Origin: Methanobacteriota archaeon
GTDB lineage: Archaea; Methanobacteriota; Methanobacteria; Methanobacteriales; Methanobacteriaceae
Direction: 5' to 3'
Assembly: GCA_023409695.1 (NCBI GenBank)
Contig: JAEYQZ010000031.1
Span: forward strand, 1 to 15,430
DNA: 15,430 nucleotides
Made by a program: the position numbers and the translations under genes. Under the pieces are notes generated by a model. The model searched no databases, was not told the origin of the DNA, and worked only from the letters and a program-made list of their open reading frames with translations. Positions 1-7,886 of this stretch are shown piece by piece (position 1 is the stretch's first letter; the number at the start of each line of letters is the position of its first letter).

Positions 1-1
1 G

Positions 2-829
2 GCTGCTGGACTTGGTACAAGGTTTTTACCTGCCACAAAGGCACAACCAAAAGAAATGCTTCCAGTGTTTAATAAACCAACAATACAATACGTAGTTGAA
101 GAAGCTGTAGCTTCTGGAATAGATGATATACTGATAATAACAGGAAAAGGTAAGCGATCCATTGAAGATCATTTTGATAGAGCTTTTGAATTGGAATACT
201 TCCTTAAAAATGGTGGAAAAACTGATTATCTTAAGGAAGTAGAGTACATATCTGAACTCGCTGATATTTATTATGTAAGACAAAAAAAGCAGAGGGGACT
301 TGGAGATGCAATATCCTGTGCAAAAAAACACATTGACGGCGATCCATTTGCAGTTTTGCTTGGAGATACTATAGCTCAATCTAATATTCCCTGTACAAAG
401 CAGCTTATGGATGTTTATGATAAATATGAGTCTTCAGTGATTGCTATAGAAGAAGTTCCTGATGAAAAAGTAGAAAGGTATGGTATAATTAAGGGATCTA
501 AAATCAGTGATTCTCTTTATAAAATTGAAGACCTGGTTGAAAAACCTAAATTAGCAGATGCACCTTCCAATTTAGGAATTATAGGAAGATATCTACTTAC
601 TCCTGATATTTTTGATCATATTGATGCAGTTGAACCTGGTGTCGGCGGTGAAATCCAGCTTACAGATGCTTTAAGGCATTTGGATGAAAGTTATGGTTGC
701 ATATTCAATGGTAAACTCCATGATATTGGAAATACCGTTGACTGGCTTAAAAGCTCAATTGAAATTGCAATGGAAAATGAAGATGTTAAGAAGGAATTAT
801 TAGAGCATTTAAGCAATCTTCTAAAATAA
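2..829 (+). CDS. galU: UTP-glucose-1-phosphate uridylyltransferase (GalU), 5'-truncated by window edge
   Basis: Makes UDP-glucose and pyrophosphate from UTP and glucose 1-phosphate in the cytoplasm, supplying sugar donors for glycan assembly. The frame is open from base 2, and the first visible residues (AAGLGTRFLPATKAQPKEML) are the nucleotide-binding G-x-G-T-R signature followed by the P-K-E-M-L segment of GalU-type nucleotidyltransferases. Only about 8 N-terminal residues lie outside the window; 275 residues are visible, matching the usual length of roughly 280-290. Further family features are LGDTI (the metal-binding Asp region), DLVEKP and GGEIQLTDAL. The ATG at 56 is internal and is not the start. 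It is the first gene of a same-strand series of glycosyltransferases, but 149 bp with an oligo-T tract and a TATA-like element separate it from the next gene, so it may be its own transcription unit. A thymidylyltransferase (RmlA) is less likely because of the PKEML and GEIQLTDAL motifs. Confidence 0.93.
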   Translation, partial: AAGLGTRFLPATKAQPKEMLPVFNKPTIQYVVEEAVASGIDDILIITGKGKRSIEDHFDRAFELEYFLKNGGKTDYLKEVEYISELADIYYVRQKKQRGLGDAISCAKKHIDGDPFAVLLGDTIAQSNIPCTKQLMDVYDKYESSVIAIEEVPDEKVERYGIIKGSKISDSLYKIEDLVEKPKLADAPSNLGIIGRYLLTPDIFDHIDAVEPGVGGEIQLTDALRHLDESYGCIFNGKLHDIGNTVDWLKSSIEIAMENEDVKKELLEHLSNLLK

Positions 830-862
830 TCCATATTTTTAATTATTTTTATTAATTTAACA

Positions 863-873
863 TTTCTTTTTTT
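863..873 (+). terminator. Oligo-T tract downstream of galU, candidate archaeal terminator
   Basis: The T-rich 3' flank of galU ends in a run of seven T residues at 867-873, about 40 nt after the stop codon. Archaeal RNA polymerase commonly terminates at oligo-T tracts without needing a hairpin. I see no strong stem here. This is inferred from position and composition only. Confidence 0.4.
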
Positions 874-889
874 ATTGATTATAAACAAA

Positions 890-897
890 TTATATAA
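890..897 (+). promoter_or_regulatory. TATA-like box upstream of the GT2 gene
   Basis: TTATATAA lies about 82 nt before the GT2 start, preceded by an A-rich stretch that could serve as a BRE. Archaeal transcription usually begins about 25 nt downstream of the TATA box, which would give a start near 920 and a 5' UTR of about 55-60 nt. In such AT-rich DNA similar strings arise by chance. Confidence 0.35.
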
Positions 898-978
898 GCA
901 ATACCATCAAAAATTGAACAGTATACTGAATTATTTATGATTTAAAAATTATGTAAATATAATAAACTAAGTGATTTT

Positions 979-2103
979 ATGAAGATTTCGATTGTTATCC
1001 CCGCATTAAATGAAGAGGGAATCGTTGGTAAAACAGTTAAATCTGTTCCAGTTGAAAAATTAAAGAGCAAAGGGCTTGATGTTGAGATAGTAGTGGTAGA
1101 TAACGCATCAACTGATAACACTGCTTCAGAAGCACGCGAAGCTGGAGCAAGAGTAGTATATGGAGAAAAGAGAGGATATGGTAATGCTTATTTAAAAGGA
1201 TTTTCTGAAGCAAAAGGGGATATAGTCGTAATGGGAGATGCAGATGGTACCTATCCTTTTGAAATGACATATGAATTCATTCAGCCTATTTTAAATGGAG
1301 AAGCAGATTTTGTAATGGGTTCTAGGCTCAATGGAGATATAAAAGATGGAGCTATGCCTGCGCTCCATAGATATATAGGTAACCCTTTTCTTACATGGGT
1401 TTTAAATGTTCTATTTAAAGCAGGAATTTCTGATGCTCATTGTGGAATGAGGGCCATAAAAAAGGATGTTCTCGATGATTTAAACCTTAAAAGTAGTGGA
1501 ATGGAATTTGCTTCAGAGATGGTAATTGAAGCCGCTAGAAAGAATGTTAGAATGGCTGAAATTCCAATCACTTATTATCCTAGAGAGGGTGAATCCAAGT
1601 TAAGTTCTTTTTCAGATGGTTGGAGACATCTAAGGTTTATGATGCTTTACAGGCCTACGCCGTTTCTTTTAGCTCCGGGTATTGTAGTGCTTGTTGTGGG
1701 TGTGGCTTTGACTCTGGGCGTCCTTTTTGGATTCCAGTCCAGACGGCATACTTTAATTTTAGGTAGTTTACTGCTTATTATTGGATATCAAATGCTTCTG
1801 GCATGGATACAGTTTGGAGCATTTGGAATGGTCCACGGAATCACTGGAACCTCTGGAACAATAAAGAAATTTGTGAACTATCATTCACTTGGAAGAGAAC
1901 TATTTTTAGGAATTCTTCTTTTAGTCTGTGGGATACTTGTAGGGTTTAAGGTACTCTTCAGCTGGCAGGCAGTTGGATTTGGAGCTCTCTCTGAGATTCA
2001 GTTTGCCACACTGGCTTTGATATTATCAATCTTGGGAATTCAGACTATATTCTCAGGAATGTTCTTGAGCCTGCTGCTGTTAAATAGTGACTATGACGAT
2101 TGA
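979..2103 (+). CDS. GT2 family glycosyltransferase, polyprenyl-phosphate-sugar synthase-like, with C-terminal membrane domain
   Basis: Predicted to transfer a sugar from a nucleotide donor to a polyprenyl (dolichyl) phosphate at the inner face of the membrane, giving a lipid-linked donor. Residues 1-220 form a GT-A domain of the DPM1-like type: the N-terminal SIVIPALNEE strand, VVVDNASTDNT at 38-48, the metal-binding DADG at 87-90, VMGSRLNG at 112-119 and DAHCGMRAI at 152-160. Residues 226-370 hold about four hydrophobic segments (about 228-252, 258-286, 304-327 and 340-368), making it membrane-anchored. The start is fixed by GTGAT at 971-975, 3 nt before the ATG. The 374-residue length suits archaeal DPM1-like enzymes carrying a membrane tail. 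The actual sugar (glucose, mannose or other) cannot be read from sequence; adjacent galU makes UDP-glucose an attractive donor. The 3' third is more GC-rich than the rest. Confidence 0.85.
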   Translation: MKISIVIPALNEEGIVGKTVKSVPVEKLKSKGLDVEIVVVDNASTDNTASEAREAGARVVYGEKRGYGNAYLKGFSEAKGDIVVMGDADGTYPFEMTYEFIQPILNGEADFVMGSRLNGDIKDGAMPALHRYIGNPFLTWVLNVLFKAGISDAHCGMRAIKKDVLDDLNLKSSGMEFASEMVIEAARKNVRMAEIPITYYPREGESKLSSFSDGWRHLRFMMLYRPTPFLLAPGIVVLVVGVALTLGVLFGFQSRRHTLILGSLLLIIGYQMLLAWIQFGAFGMVHGITGTSGTIKKFVNYHSLGRELFLGILLLVCGILVGFKVLFSWQAVGFGALSEIQFATLALILSILGIQTIFSGMFLSLLLLNSDYDD

Positions 2104-2127
2104 GTTGAGGTTAAGTTATTCCAAATG

Positions 2128-2151
2128 CTTTGGGATTCTTGAACCCAAAAG
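2128..2151 (+). other. Imperfect hairpin in the GT2-GT4 intercistronic gap
   Basis: CTTTGGG at 2128-2134 can pair with CCCAAAAG at 2144-2151 with one bulged A, leaving a 9-nt loop; four T residues follow. It lies in the 66-nt gap between the GT2 stop and the next gene. It might be an RNA processing or partial termination element, but the stem is short and I have not assessed chance frequency. Confidence 0.25.
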
Positions 2152-2169
2152 ATTTTGAAGGTTGAGGAA

Positions 2170-3297
2170 ATGAAAATTGCCTTTATTTATGATGCTGTTT
2201 ATCCTTTTATAACGGGAGGGGCGGAAAAAAGAGTCTATGAGCTGGCAAGGCGACTTGTCCAAAGGGGTCATGAGGTCCACTGGTATGGTATCGGGTGGTG
2301 GTGGCCTGAAAATGGACAAAAAGACATTAAACTGGAAGGCATTCATTTACGCGGAGTTTGCAAGCCTATGGATCTGTATAATGGTGAAAAAAGATCTGTA
2401 AGCGAAGCTGTTTATTTTGCAGCGCGGCTCCTCCCTAAACTTGGGAAGAAAAAATTTGATGTTATTGACTGCCAGGGATTTCCATTCTTTTCGTGCTTTA
2501 CTGCCAAAATAAACTCTTTATTTGGAGGTTCTCCTCTTGTAATTACATTACATGAAGTATGGAATGATTACTGGTATGAATATCTTGGAAAATCAGGATT
2601 TTTTGGTAAACTAGTTGAAAAATTGATGGTTAATCTTACCGGTAGAATTATAACAGTTTCTAAGAAAACAAAAGCAGATTTAAAGGTTATGAAATCCTCT
2701 GAAAAATCTGTAGTTATTCCTAATGGTATTGATTTTAATTATATATCCAAAATAAATCCTGCAGATGAAAAATCAGATGTCATATTTGCAGGCAGGTTAA
2801 TTAAAGAAAAAAATGTTGAGCTTTTAATTAGGGCAGTTTCTGATGTAAAAGAGAAAATTCCAGATATAAAATGCTGCATAATAGGCGACGGCCCTGAAAG
2901 GGCTAAACTCGAAAAATTAGTACAAGAACTTAACATACAAACTAATGTTAAATTTAAAGGATTTATGAAAGAGTATGGTGACTTAATTTCATATATGAAA
3001 TCCTCTGAAGTTTTTGTTTTGCCTTCAACAAGGGAAGGATTTGGAATTGTTGTAATTGAAGCAAATGCTTGTGGACTTCCAGTTGTGGTTGTAGACAGTA
3101 AAATGAATGCCGCATCTGACCTTATACTTAATAATAAGAATGGAATTATATCTAATTTTTCCAAAGAGGATATTGCAGAGAATATAATTAACATGATTGA
3201 CAAAAAGAAAGAAATGCAGAATGACTGTATTCAAACTTCAAGGGAATACGATTGGGATAAAATTGTGGATGCACTTGAAGAATTTTACAAAGGCTAA
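2170..3297 (+). CDS. GT4 family (GT-B fold) glycosyltransferase
   Basis: Retaining glycosyltransferase expected to add a sugar from a nucleotide donor to a growing lipid-linked glycan in the cytoplasm. With the ATG at 2170 it has 375 residues. The N-terminal acceptor domain shows MKIAFIYDAVYPF and GGAEKRVYELARRL (16-29). The hinge carries IPNGID at 183-188. The donor domain shows FAGRLIKEKN (206-215), IIGDGPE (237-243) and the GT4 E-x7-E pair in EGFGIVVIE (E289, E297). I chose ATG 2170 because MKIAFIYD is the usual family start and GAAGG at 2157-2161 sits 8 nt upstream; a TTG at 2155 would add five residues. The first roughly 100 codons are much more GC-rich than the rest (a hand count of about 53% at 2221-2280 against about 22% at 2701-2760). 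Donor and acceptor specificity are unknown. Confidence 0.87.
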   Translation: MKIAFIYDAVYPFITGGAEKRVYELARRLVQRGHEVHWYGIGWWWPENGQKDIKLEGIHLRGVCKPMDLYNGEKRSVSEAVYFAARLLPKLGKKKFDVIDCQGFPFFSCFTAKINSLFGGSPLVITLHEVWNDYWYEYLGKSGFFGKLVEKLMVNLTGRIITVSKKTKADLKVMKSSEKSVVIPNGIDFNYISKINPADEKSDVIFAGRLIKEKNVELLIRAVSDVKEKIPDIKCCIIGDGPERAKLEKLVQELNIQTNVKFKGFMKEYGDLISYMKSSEVFVLPSTREGFGIVVIEANACGLPVVVVDSKMNAASDLILNNKNGIISNFSKEDIAENIINMIDKKKEMQNDCIQTSREYDWDKIVDALEEFYKG

Positions 3298-3298
3298 A

Positions 3299-3328
3299 CT
3301 GTTATTTTTATAGATAATAGCGTTTTTT
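3299..3328 (+). terminator. Hairpin followed by T6 between the two GT4 genes
   Basis: CTGTTAT at 3299-3305 can pair with ATAATAG at 3314-3320 (7 bp including one G-U wobble, 8-nt loop), followed closely by six T residues at 3323-3328. It begins 2 nt after the stop of the upstream gene and ends 28 nt before the next start, so it resembles a terminator or attenuator. Archaea can terminate on the T run alone. The stem is AT-rich and probably weak, so partial readthrough is more likely than full termination. Confidence 0.4.
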
Positions 3329-3344
3329 ATGATTAATTTAATTG

Positions 3345-3351
3345 AAGTGAG
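3345..3351 (+). promoter_or_regulatory. Ribosome binding site that decides the start of the second GT4 gene
   Basis: AAGTGAG sits 4 nt before the ATG at 3356. The in-frame ATG at 3329 directly follows the T6 tract, lacks such a site and would add nine residues (MINLIEVRK) not typical of the family. This supports 3356 as the true start. Confidence 0.6.
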
Positions 3352-3355
3352 AAAA

Positions 3356-4474
3356 ATGAAGATAGTTCAAACGCCAGTCAGATTTTACCCATTTATAGGT
3401 GGTGTGGAAAATTATGTGTATTATTTATCAAAGGAACTGGTTAAACTAGGCCATGATATTACTGTTGTTTGTGCAAACGAACCTGTTTCAAAAAAACAGG
3501 AAGTTATTGATAATATCACAGTAAAAAGGTTATCCTATTTTGGTAAAGTTGCAAATACGAATATAACTCCAAAATTACCCTTTGCACTATCAAAAGAAGA
3601 CTTTGATGTTATTCATACTCATGTACCTACTCCATGGAGCGCTGATTGGAGCAATATTATCTCTAAATTTAAAAAAAAGCCTTTAGTTGTTACTTATCAT
3701 AATGATATAATTGGGGACGGCATTGCAGATTATATTGCTGGATTTTATAATTCTACCGCTTTAAAATCGTTGCTTGGCAAAGCAGATAAAATAATAATTA
3801 CTCAACCTAATTATCTGTATTCTTCCCCTTATCTGGTAAATTATAAGGATAAAATTGAAGTTATACCAAATGGAGTTGATGTGGATAAATTCAAACCGCT
3901 TGATGTGGAAAAACAGGAAAACAGCATATTTTTCTTGAGCCTCTTAGACGAATTTCATAAATATAAAGGCCTGGACTATTTATTAAATGCATTAAAAATA
4001 GTAAAACTTCAAATAGAAGACGTAAAATTAATAGTTGGTGGAAAAGGTAAATTACTGGACTATTACCGCAGCATGGTAAATGAAATGGGTTTAGGAGATA
4101 ATGTCGAATTCCATGGTTTTATTCCGGATGAAAAAATTGTGGAATACTACAGTAAATGCAGCGTTTTTATACTGCCTTCCATCTCATCGAAACAGGAAGG
4201 CTTTGGTATTGTTGCCCTTGAAGCGCTTGCATGTGAAACTCCAGTAATAAGCACAGAGATTGTTGGTGTAGCAGCCGATGTCAAGGAAAATAATTCTGGA
4301 ATTATTGTACCACCTAAAGACGTAGATAGACTGGCAGATGCAATACTTAAAATATTGGCTAATAAAGATTCCTCCTCCAAAATGGGAATTAATGGAAGAA
4401 AACTTGTAGAGGAAAAGTACACCTGGGCAGGTATTGCTAAAATGGCTGAAAAACTTTATAAAGACTTGTTATAA
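3356..4474 (+). CDS. GT4 family (GT-B fold) glycosyltransferase
   Basis: Second GT4-type retaining glycosyltransferase of the cluster, 372 residues from the ATG at 3356. The N-terminal domain has YPFIGGVENYVYYLSKEL (11-28), the glycine-rich loop typical of the family, then DVIHTHVP (84-91) and VVTYHND (111-117). The linker motif is IPNGVDVDKF (170-179). The donor-binding half has a family-like LIVGGKGKL (225-233) and EGFGIVALE with the E-x7-E pair at E281 and E289. It probably acts on a lipid-linked intermediate at the cytoplasmic membrane face. It lies 58 nt after the previous glycosyltransferase, with a possible attenuator between them. The two share fold and layout but differ clearly in the acceptor domain, so they likely add different residues. 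Sugar specificity is not deducible. Confidence 0.87.
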   Translation: MKIVQTPVRFYPFIGGVENYVYYLSKELVKLGHDITVVCANEPVSKKQEVIDNITVKRLSYFGKVANTNITPKLPFALSKEDFDVIHTHVPTPWSADWSNIISKFKKKPLVVTYHNDIIGDGIADYIAGFYNSTALKSLLGKADKIIITQPNYLYSSPYLVNYKDKIEVIPNGVDVDKFKPLDVEKQENSIFFLSLLDEFHKYKGLDYLLNALKIVKLQIEDVKLIVGGKGKLLDYYRSMVNEMGLGDNVEFHGFIPDEKIVEYYSKCSVFILPSISSKQEGFGIVALEALACETPVISTEIVGVAADVKENNSGIIVPPKDVDRLADAILKILANKDSSSKMGINGRKLVEEKYTWAGIAKMAEKLYKDLL

Positions 4475-4549
4475 TTAATATTTATTCAAACAATTTAGGA
4501 ATATTATAATACTATCGGTCAAATAAATAATAGCTGTTAAAAATTTGAA

Positions 4550-4558
4550 AGTATAAAA
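4550..4558 (+). promoter_or_regulatory. TATA-like element upstream of the polytopic membrane protein
   Basis: AGTATAAAA lies about 50 nt before the ATG at 4608 in a 133-bp gap after the GT4 gene. Its spacing would allow a transcript start near 4580, just upstream of the AAGGAG site at 4594-4599. Nothing else is evident in the gap apart from generally AT-rich sequence. Confidence 0.3.
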
Positions 4559-4607
4559 TTTGGTGAAAATATAATTCAGAAAATTTCAGTATTAAGGAGA
4601 ACAGTGA

Positions 4608-6698
4608 ATGCTTGGCAATATAAATGATTTTGGAATTAAAAAATGGCTTGTAACTCTCATTTCTATACTTCTTATAACTGATATTATAATAATTTTAAAT
4701 ATTCCATTTTTAAGGGAATTTATGGCATTTATCAGCTTCATCACTATTCCAGGAATATTGATTCTTCACATATTGAAATTAGATAAAATAGAATTTGTTA
4801 AAAAAATAGTTCTCCTTGTAGGTTTAAGTGTATCATTTCTTATATTTATGGGCTTGCTGTTAAATAGTCTTTACCCGATTATATTAAAACCATTATCTTT
4901 AGTGCCAGTACTTATTTTATCCAATGTACTTTTGCTGATTCTAGCACTTGCTGCATACCTAAGGAATAGAAATGACTTTAATTTAAATAATTTTTTAAAT
5001 TTAAAAATTGATTTAAATGGTAAATTAGTTTCACCCTTAATTTTTCCAGCTTTATTTCCATTTATGGCTGTGTTTGGTACTTATTTGATGAATTTAACAC
5101 AAAATAATCTTATTTTGCTTGCAATGCTGCTTTTAATTCCTGCTTATATTATTGCAATAACTATTCTAAGAGATAGAATTCCGGGTGCCACTTATCCATT
5201 TGCTCTCTGGACAATTTCCCTGAGTTTACTCCTGATGCATGGTCTTACTTCATTCAATTTAATGGGTAGAGATGTTCACTATGAATATTATTCTTTCCAG
5301 CTGGCTCTTCAGAGCTTTCACTGGGATATAAATACTTACTTAAACCCTTATAATGCATGTTTGAGCATTACAATACTCCCCACTATTTTACAGTCTCTTT
5401 CCAACCTTAATGGTGAATACATTTTTAAGATCTTCAGTTTGATAGGATCATTCATCCCTATGGTGGTGTACATTGTATCTAAAAAGTACCTTGAAAATAA
5501 ATATGCATTTTTTGCTGGTTTACTTTTCTCATTCCAGCTGTTTTTTGTATATCTTTTAGGGGCTGTACGACAAGAAGTAGCAATTTTATTCTTCTTTTTG
5601 GCAATAATGGTTTTATTTGCAACTGACATGGGTAAAAATACAAAAAAAATACTATTTGTTATTTTGATGTCTTCAGTAGTTGTCTCGCATTATACTACAG
5701 CATATATTTCATTTGTCCTTGTTTTGCCCATATTGTTAATGCCTTTCTTTAAAGGGCTATTCATCGATAGGAAACTTAAATTTACAAATTTTGATGTAAT
5801 AATTTTATTATTCTTATTTATCTTAGTGTGGTATGTTTTATTTGCAAAAGTGCAGGCGAGTGCAGGTAGTCAAGTACTTCAATCGACTATAGCGGGCATA
5901 TCGGGAAATAGGGGAGATTATGTCCTCGGAGTTCTGGGTATCGTGCTTAAATCCGTTCCAAATACTATAAGTGTTATCGTGCATGATTTAATCTTTGTTA
6001 CCATAGGAGTAGGCCTTTTAACTATACTGCGGAACTATAAAAAGTTTACCAAAAAAATTGATCCAGAGTATATAGTTGCAATATTCGTATCCATAATACT
6101 GCTGGTATTGTTCCTTGTTCTGCCGTATATATCAGTAGCTTATGATGCTGTAAGGTTATTCTTCCAGTTACTAATCTTTTTAGCTCCTGTTTTCATTATA
6201 GGAGCAATGAAAATTGCAAAAATTATTAAAAGACCAAAATGGGATATTTTAATAGTTTTAGTTCTTTTACTTTCTTTATTTTCATGTGCAACGTATCTCC
6301 AGTATCATTTTTATGGAGAACCCTATTCACCAGACTATGACTCAAATGGTCTCGTTAGAAACGAAGGATATATCTATAATCAGGAAGTAATAGGTGCAAC
6401 ATGGCTTAAAGATCATTATATGGATAATTATACTACTTATTCTGAAGGTAGGGGGTTAATAGTATTTTTAACTGCATATGGTAATGAAAGTACTAATATG
6501 AATTTAAATAATTCGATATTTAGCTGGAATAAAACTGTAAATAGCGGTTATATTTATTTAGGGTATTTGAATGTAAATAAAAACGAAGTACTACCAGTAT
6601 ACACTAATCTAAATGTCCAAAATATGAGCAATTATTCAAATCTCTTTTTAAGAAAGAGTAAAATCTATGACAACGGGGGAAGCCAGATATGGCTGTAG
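4608..6698 (+). CDS. Large polytopic membrane protein, DUF2206-like, candidate GT-C glycosyltransferase
   Basis: 696 residues with about 15-17 hydrophobic segments between residues 14 and 565, then a polar C-terminal domain of about 130 residues that should lie outside the cell. The architecture and style resemble archaeal DUF2206 proteins (from memory, not searched). In the first large loop after several helices, GRDVHYEYY at 220-228 carries acidic residues D222 and E226, reminiscent of the catalytic acidic motif in the first external loop of GT-C enzymes, which use lipid-phosphate sugars. The C-terminal domain has six N-x-S/T sequons between residues 607 and 675. The start is supported by AAGGAG at 4594-4599, 8 nt upstream. 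It overlaps the next gene by 10 nt, implying coupled translation. It could alternatively be a polysaccharide polymerase or an accessory protein; the GT-C role is an inference. Confidence 0.7.
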   Translation: MLGNINDFGIKKWLVTLISILLITDIIIILNIPFLREFMAFISFITIPGILILHILKLDKIEFVKKIVLLVGLSVSFLIFMGLLLNSLYPIILKPLSLVPVLILSNVLLLILALAAYLRNRNDFNLNNFLNLKIDLNGKLVSPLIFPALFPFMAVFGTYLMNLTQNNLILLAMLLLIPAYIIAITILRDRIPGATYPFALWTISLSLLLMHGLTSFNLMGRDVHYEYYSFQLALQSFHWDINTYLNPYNACLSITILPTILQSLSNLNGEYIFKIFSLIGSFIPMVVYIVSKKYLENKYAFFAGLLFSFQLFFVYLLGAVRQEVAILFFFLAIMVLFATDMGKNTKKILFVILMSSVVVSHYTTAYISFVLVLPILLMPFFKGLFIDRKLKFTNFDVIILLFLFILVWYVLFAKVQASAGSQVLQSTIAGISGNRGDYVLGVLGIVLKSVPNTISVIVHDLIFVTIGVGLLTILRNYKKFTKKIDPEYIVAIFVSIILLVLFLVLPYISVAYDAVRLFFQLLIFLAPVFIIGAMKIAKIIKRPKWDILIVLVLLLSLFSCATYLQYHFYGEPYSPDYDSNGLVRNEGYIYNQEVIGATWLKDHYMDNYTTYSEGRGLIVFLTAYGNESTNMNLNNSIFSWNKTVNSGYIYLGYLNVNKNEVLPVYTNLNVQNMSNYSNLFLRKSKIYDNGGSQIWL

Positions 6699-7858
6699 AT
6701 AATGATCTAAAGAATTCAAAAATCCTTTTCATTCATCATACTGCAATGTGGTACCGGAAACCTTTTTTCCGGATGTTAAGTGAAATTTATGATATTAAAT
6801 ATTTGTTTACCAACGTTGAAGGCTACAATAAAACATATGATACTGATTTGTCCCAAAAGATCGAGGGACTGGAAGGAGTAAATTACGAAGTGGTTAAAAA
6901 TTACTTTGGAATATCCTTTGGCGCAATTAAAAAAACTATGGGAAAATATGATGTATTTGTTGGAGGAAGCTGGGATACTCCTACAGACCTTATAGAAACG
7001 CTATTCTATTTCATCATTGTTAAATTACGAAGGAAACCTTTTATTTTATGGAGAGAAGACTGGGATTGGAATGTTAAATCTCTTAAAAGGTCTTTTGTAA
7101 AATTTATGGCAGGTTTTATGGGTAGAAACGTGGATGCTATACTTGTACCTGGTCCTAAACACAGGGAATTTTTTACATCACTGGGAGTCTCACCTGATAA
7201 TGTTTGTATAATGCCCAACGTGAGCAATATAGAATCAAATAATAAAGACTTCCAAAATAGAGAAAATATTAGGAAGGAACTTAATTTAGAAAATAAAAAA
7301 GTTATTTTGTATGTAGGGCGTTTAATAGATCTTAAAGGCGTGGACTATTTAATAAAAGCTTTTTATAAACTTAGCAAAGAGCGTGAAGATGCTGTCTTAC
7401 TTGTTGTAGGTGAAGGACCAGAAAAGCCAAAATTAGAATTGCTTGCAGGAGAACTTGGTATAAAAGATAAAGTTATTTTTACGGGAAATATCGATAACAG
7501 TCTCCTTGGAGGATACTATTTGCTATCCAATGTCTTTGTCTTACCTTCGATAACTACCTATTTTGCAGATGCATGTCCCCTTGTTGTTAACGAAGCCATG
7601 TATTTTGCAAAACCAGTAATTACAAGTGATGCAGTGGGGACCACTTTTATGATTCAAAATGGTAAAAATGGTTATGTAGTCCCTGAAAGAGATGCAGATT
7701 CACTGTATAATGCAATATATAAAATAATATCTGACCCTGATTTAGAGGAAAAAATGGGTAATGAATCAAAGAAGGTAATTGAGGAAGGTTTCACATATAA
7801 AAATATGGTCGATGGTTTTACGAGTGCACTGGAACATGCAACTGAGGGAAAAAAGTGA
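6689..7858 (+). CDS. GT4 family (GT-B fold) glycosyltransferase with D-x7-E variant
   Basis: 389-residue retaining glycosyltransferase, third GT4 member of the cluster. The N-terminal half is diverged (KILFIHHTAMWYRKPFFRML at 11-30; WREDWDW at 121-127). The C-terminal donor domain is typical: LYVGRLIDLKGVDYLIKAF (207-225), VVGEGPEKPKLE (239-250), FVLPS (283-287) and a closing GLYVVPE-like stretch at 328-333. The usual E-x7-E motif reads DACPLVVNE, so the first Glu is Asp294 while Glu302 is kept. The start ATG overlaps the end of the membrane-protein gene and has GGGGGA at 6675-6680 upstream, which suggests translational coupling and possibly joint action on the same lipid-linked glycan. Donor and acceptor are unknown. 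The Asp substitution may be tolerated, since it retains the acidic side chain. Confidence 0.83.
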   Translation: MAVDNDLKNSKILFIHHTAMWYRKPFFRMLSEIYDIKYLFTNVEGYNKTYDTDLSQKIEGLEGVNYEVVKNYFGISFGAIKKTMGKYDVFVGGSWDTPTDLIETLFYFIIVKLRRKPFILWREDWDWNVKSLKRSFVKFMAGFMGRNVDAILVPGPKHREFFTSLGVSPDNVCIMPNVSNIESNNKDFQNRENIRKELNLENKKVILYVGRLIDLKGVDYLIKAFYKLSKEREDAVLLVVGEGPEKPKLELLAGELGIKDKVIFTGNIDNSLLGGYYLLSNVFVLPSITTYFADACPLVVNEAMYFAKPVITSDAVGTTFMIQNGKNGYVVPERDADSLYNAIYKIISDPDLEEKMGNESKKVIEEGFTYKNMVDGFTSALEHATEGKK

Positions 7859-7874
7859 GACTATCCATAAATAT

Positions 7875-7886
7875 AAATATAAAAAT
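7875..7886 (+). promoter_or_regulatory. TATA-like element upstream of the flippase gene
   Basis: AAATATAAAAAT lies about 66-77 nt before the TTG start of the flippase in a 93-bp gap. A start near 7905-7910 would leave a 40-45 nt leader containing the GGTGA site. The whole gap is AT-rich, so this is a weak prediction and readthrough from upstream is equally possible. Confidence 0.25.

Noticed and set aside
2739..3203. 154-codon open frame on the minus strand inside the first GT4 gene
   Set aside because: It is antisense to a gene with clear GT4 motifs, has no ribosome site or recognisable domain, and its composition (many S, I, L) is that of a reverse-frame shadow.
3329..3358. ATG at 3329 as the start of the second GT4
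   Set aside because: It directly follows a T6 tract and lacks a ribosome site; AAGTGAG before the ATG at 3356 and the typical MKIV start favour the latter.
2075..4868. 14-nt identical string (2075-2088 and 4855-4868) as a dispersed repeat
   Set aside because: Both copies encode leucine-rich membrane segments followed by Asn-Ser; common codons in similar protein contexts explain the match.
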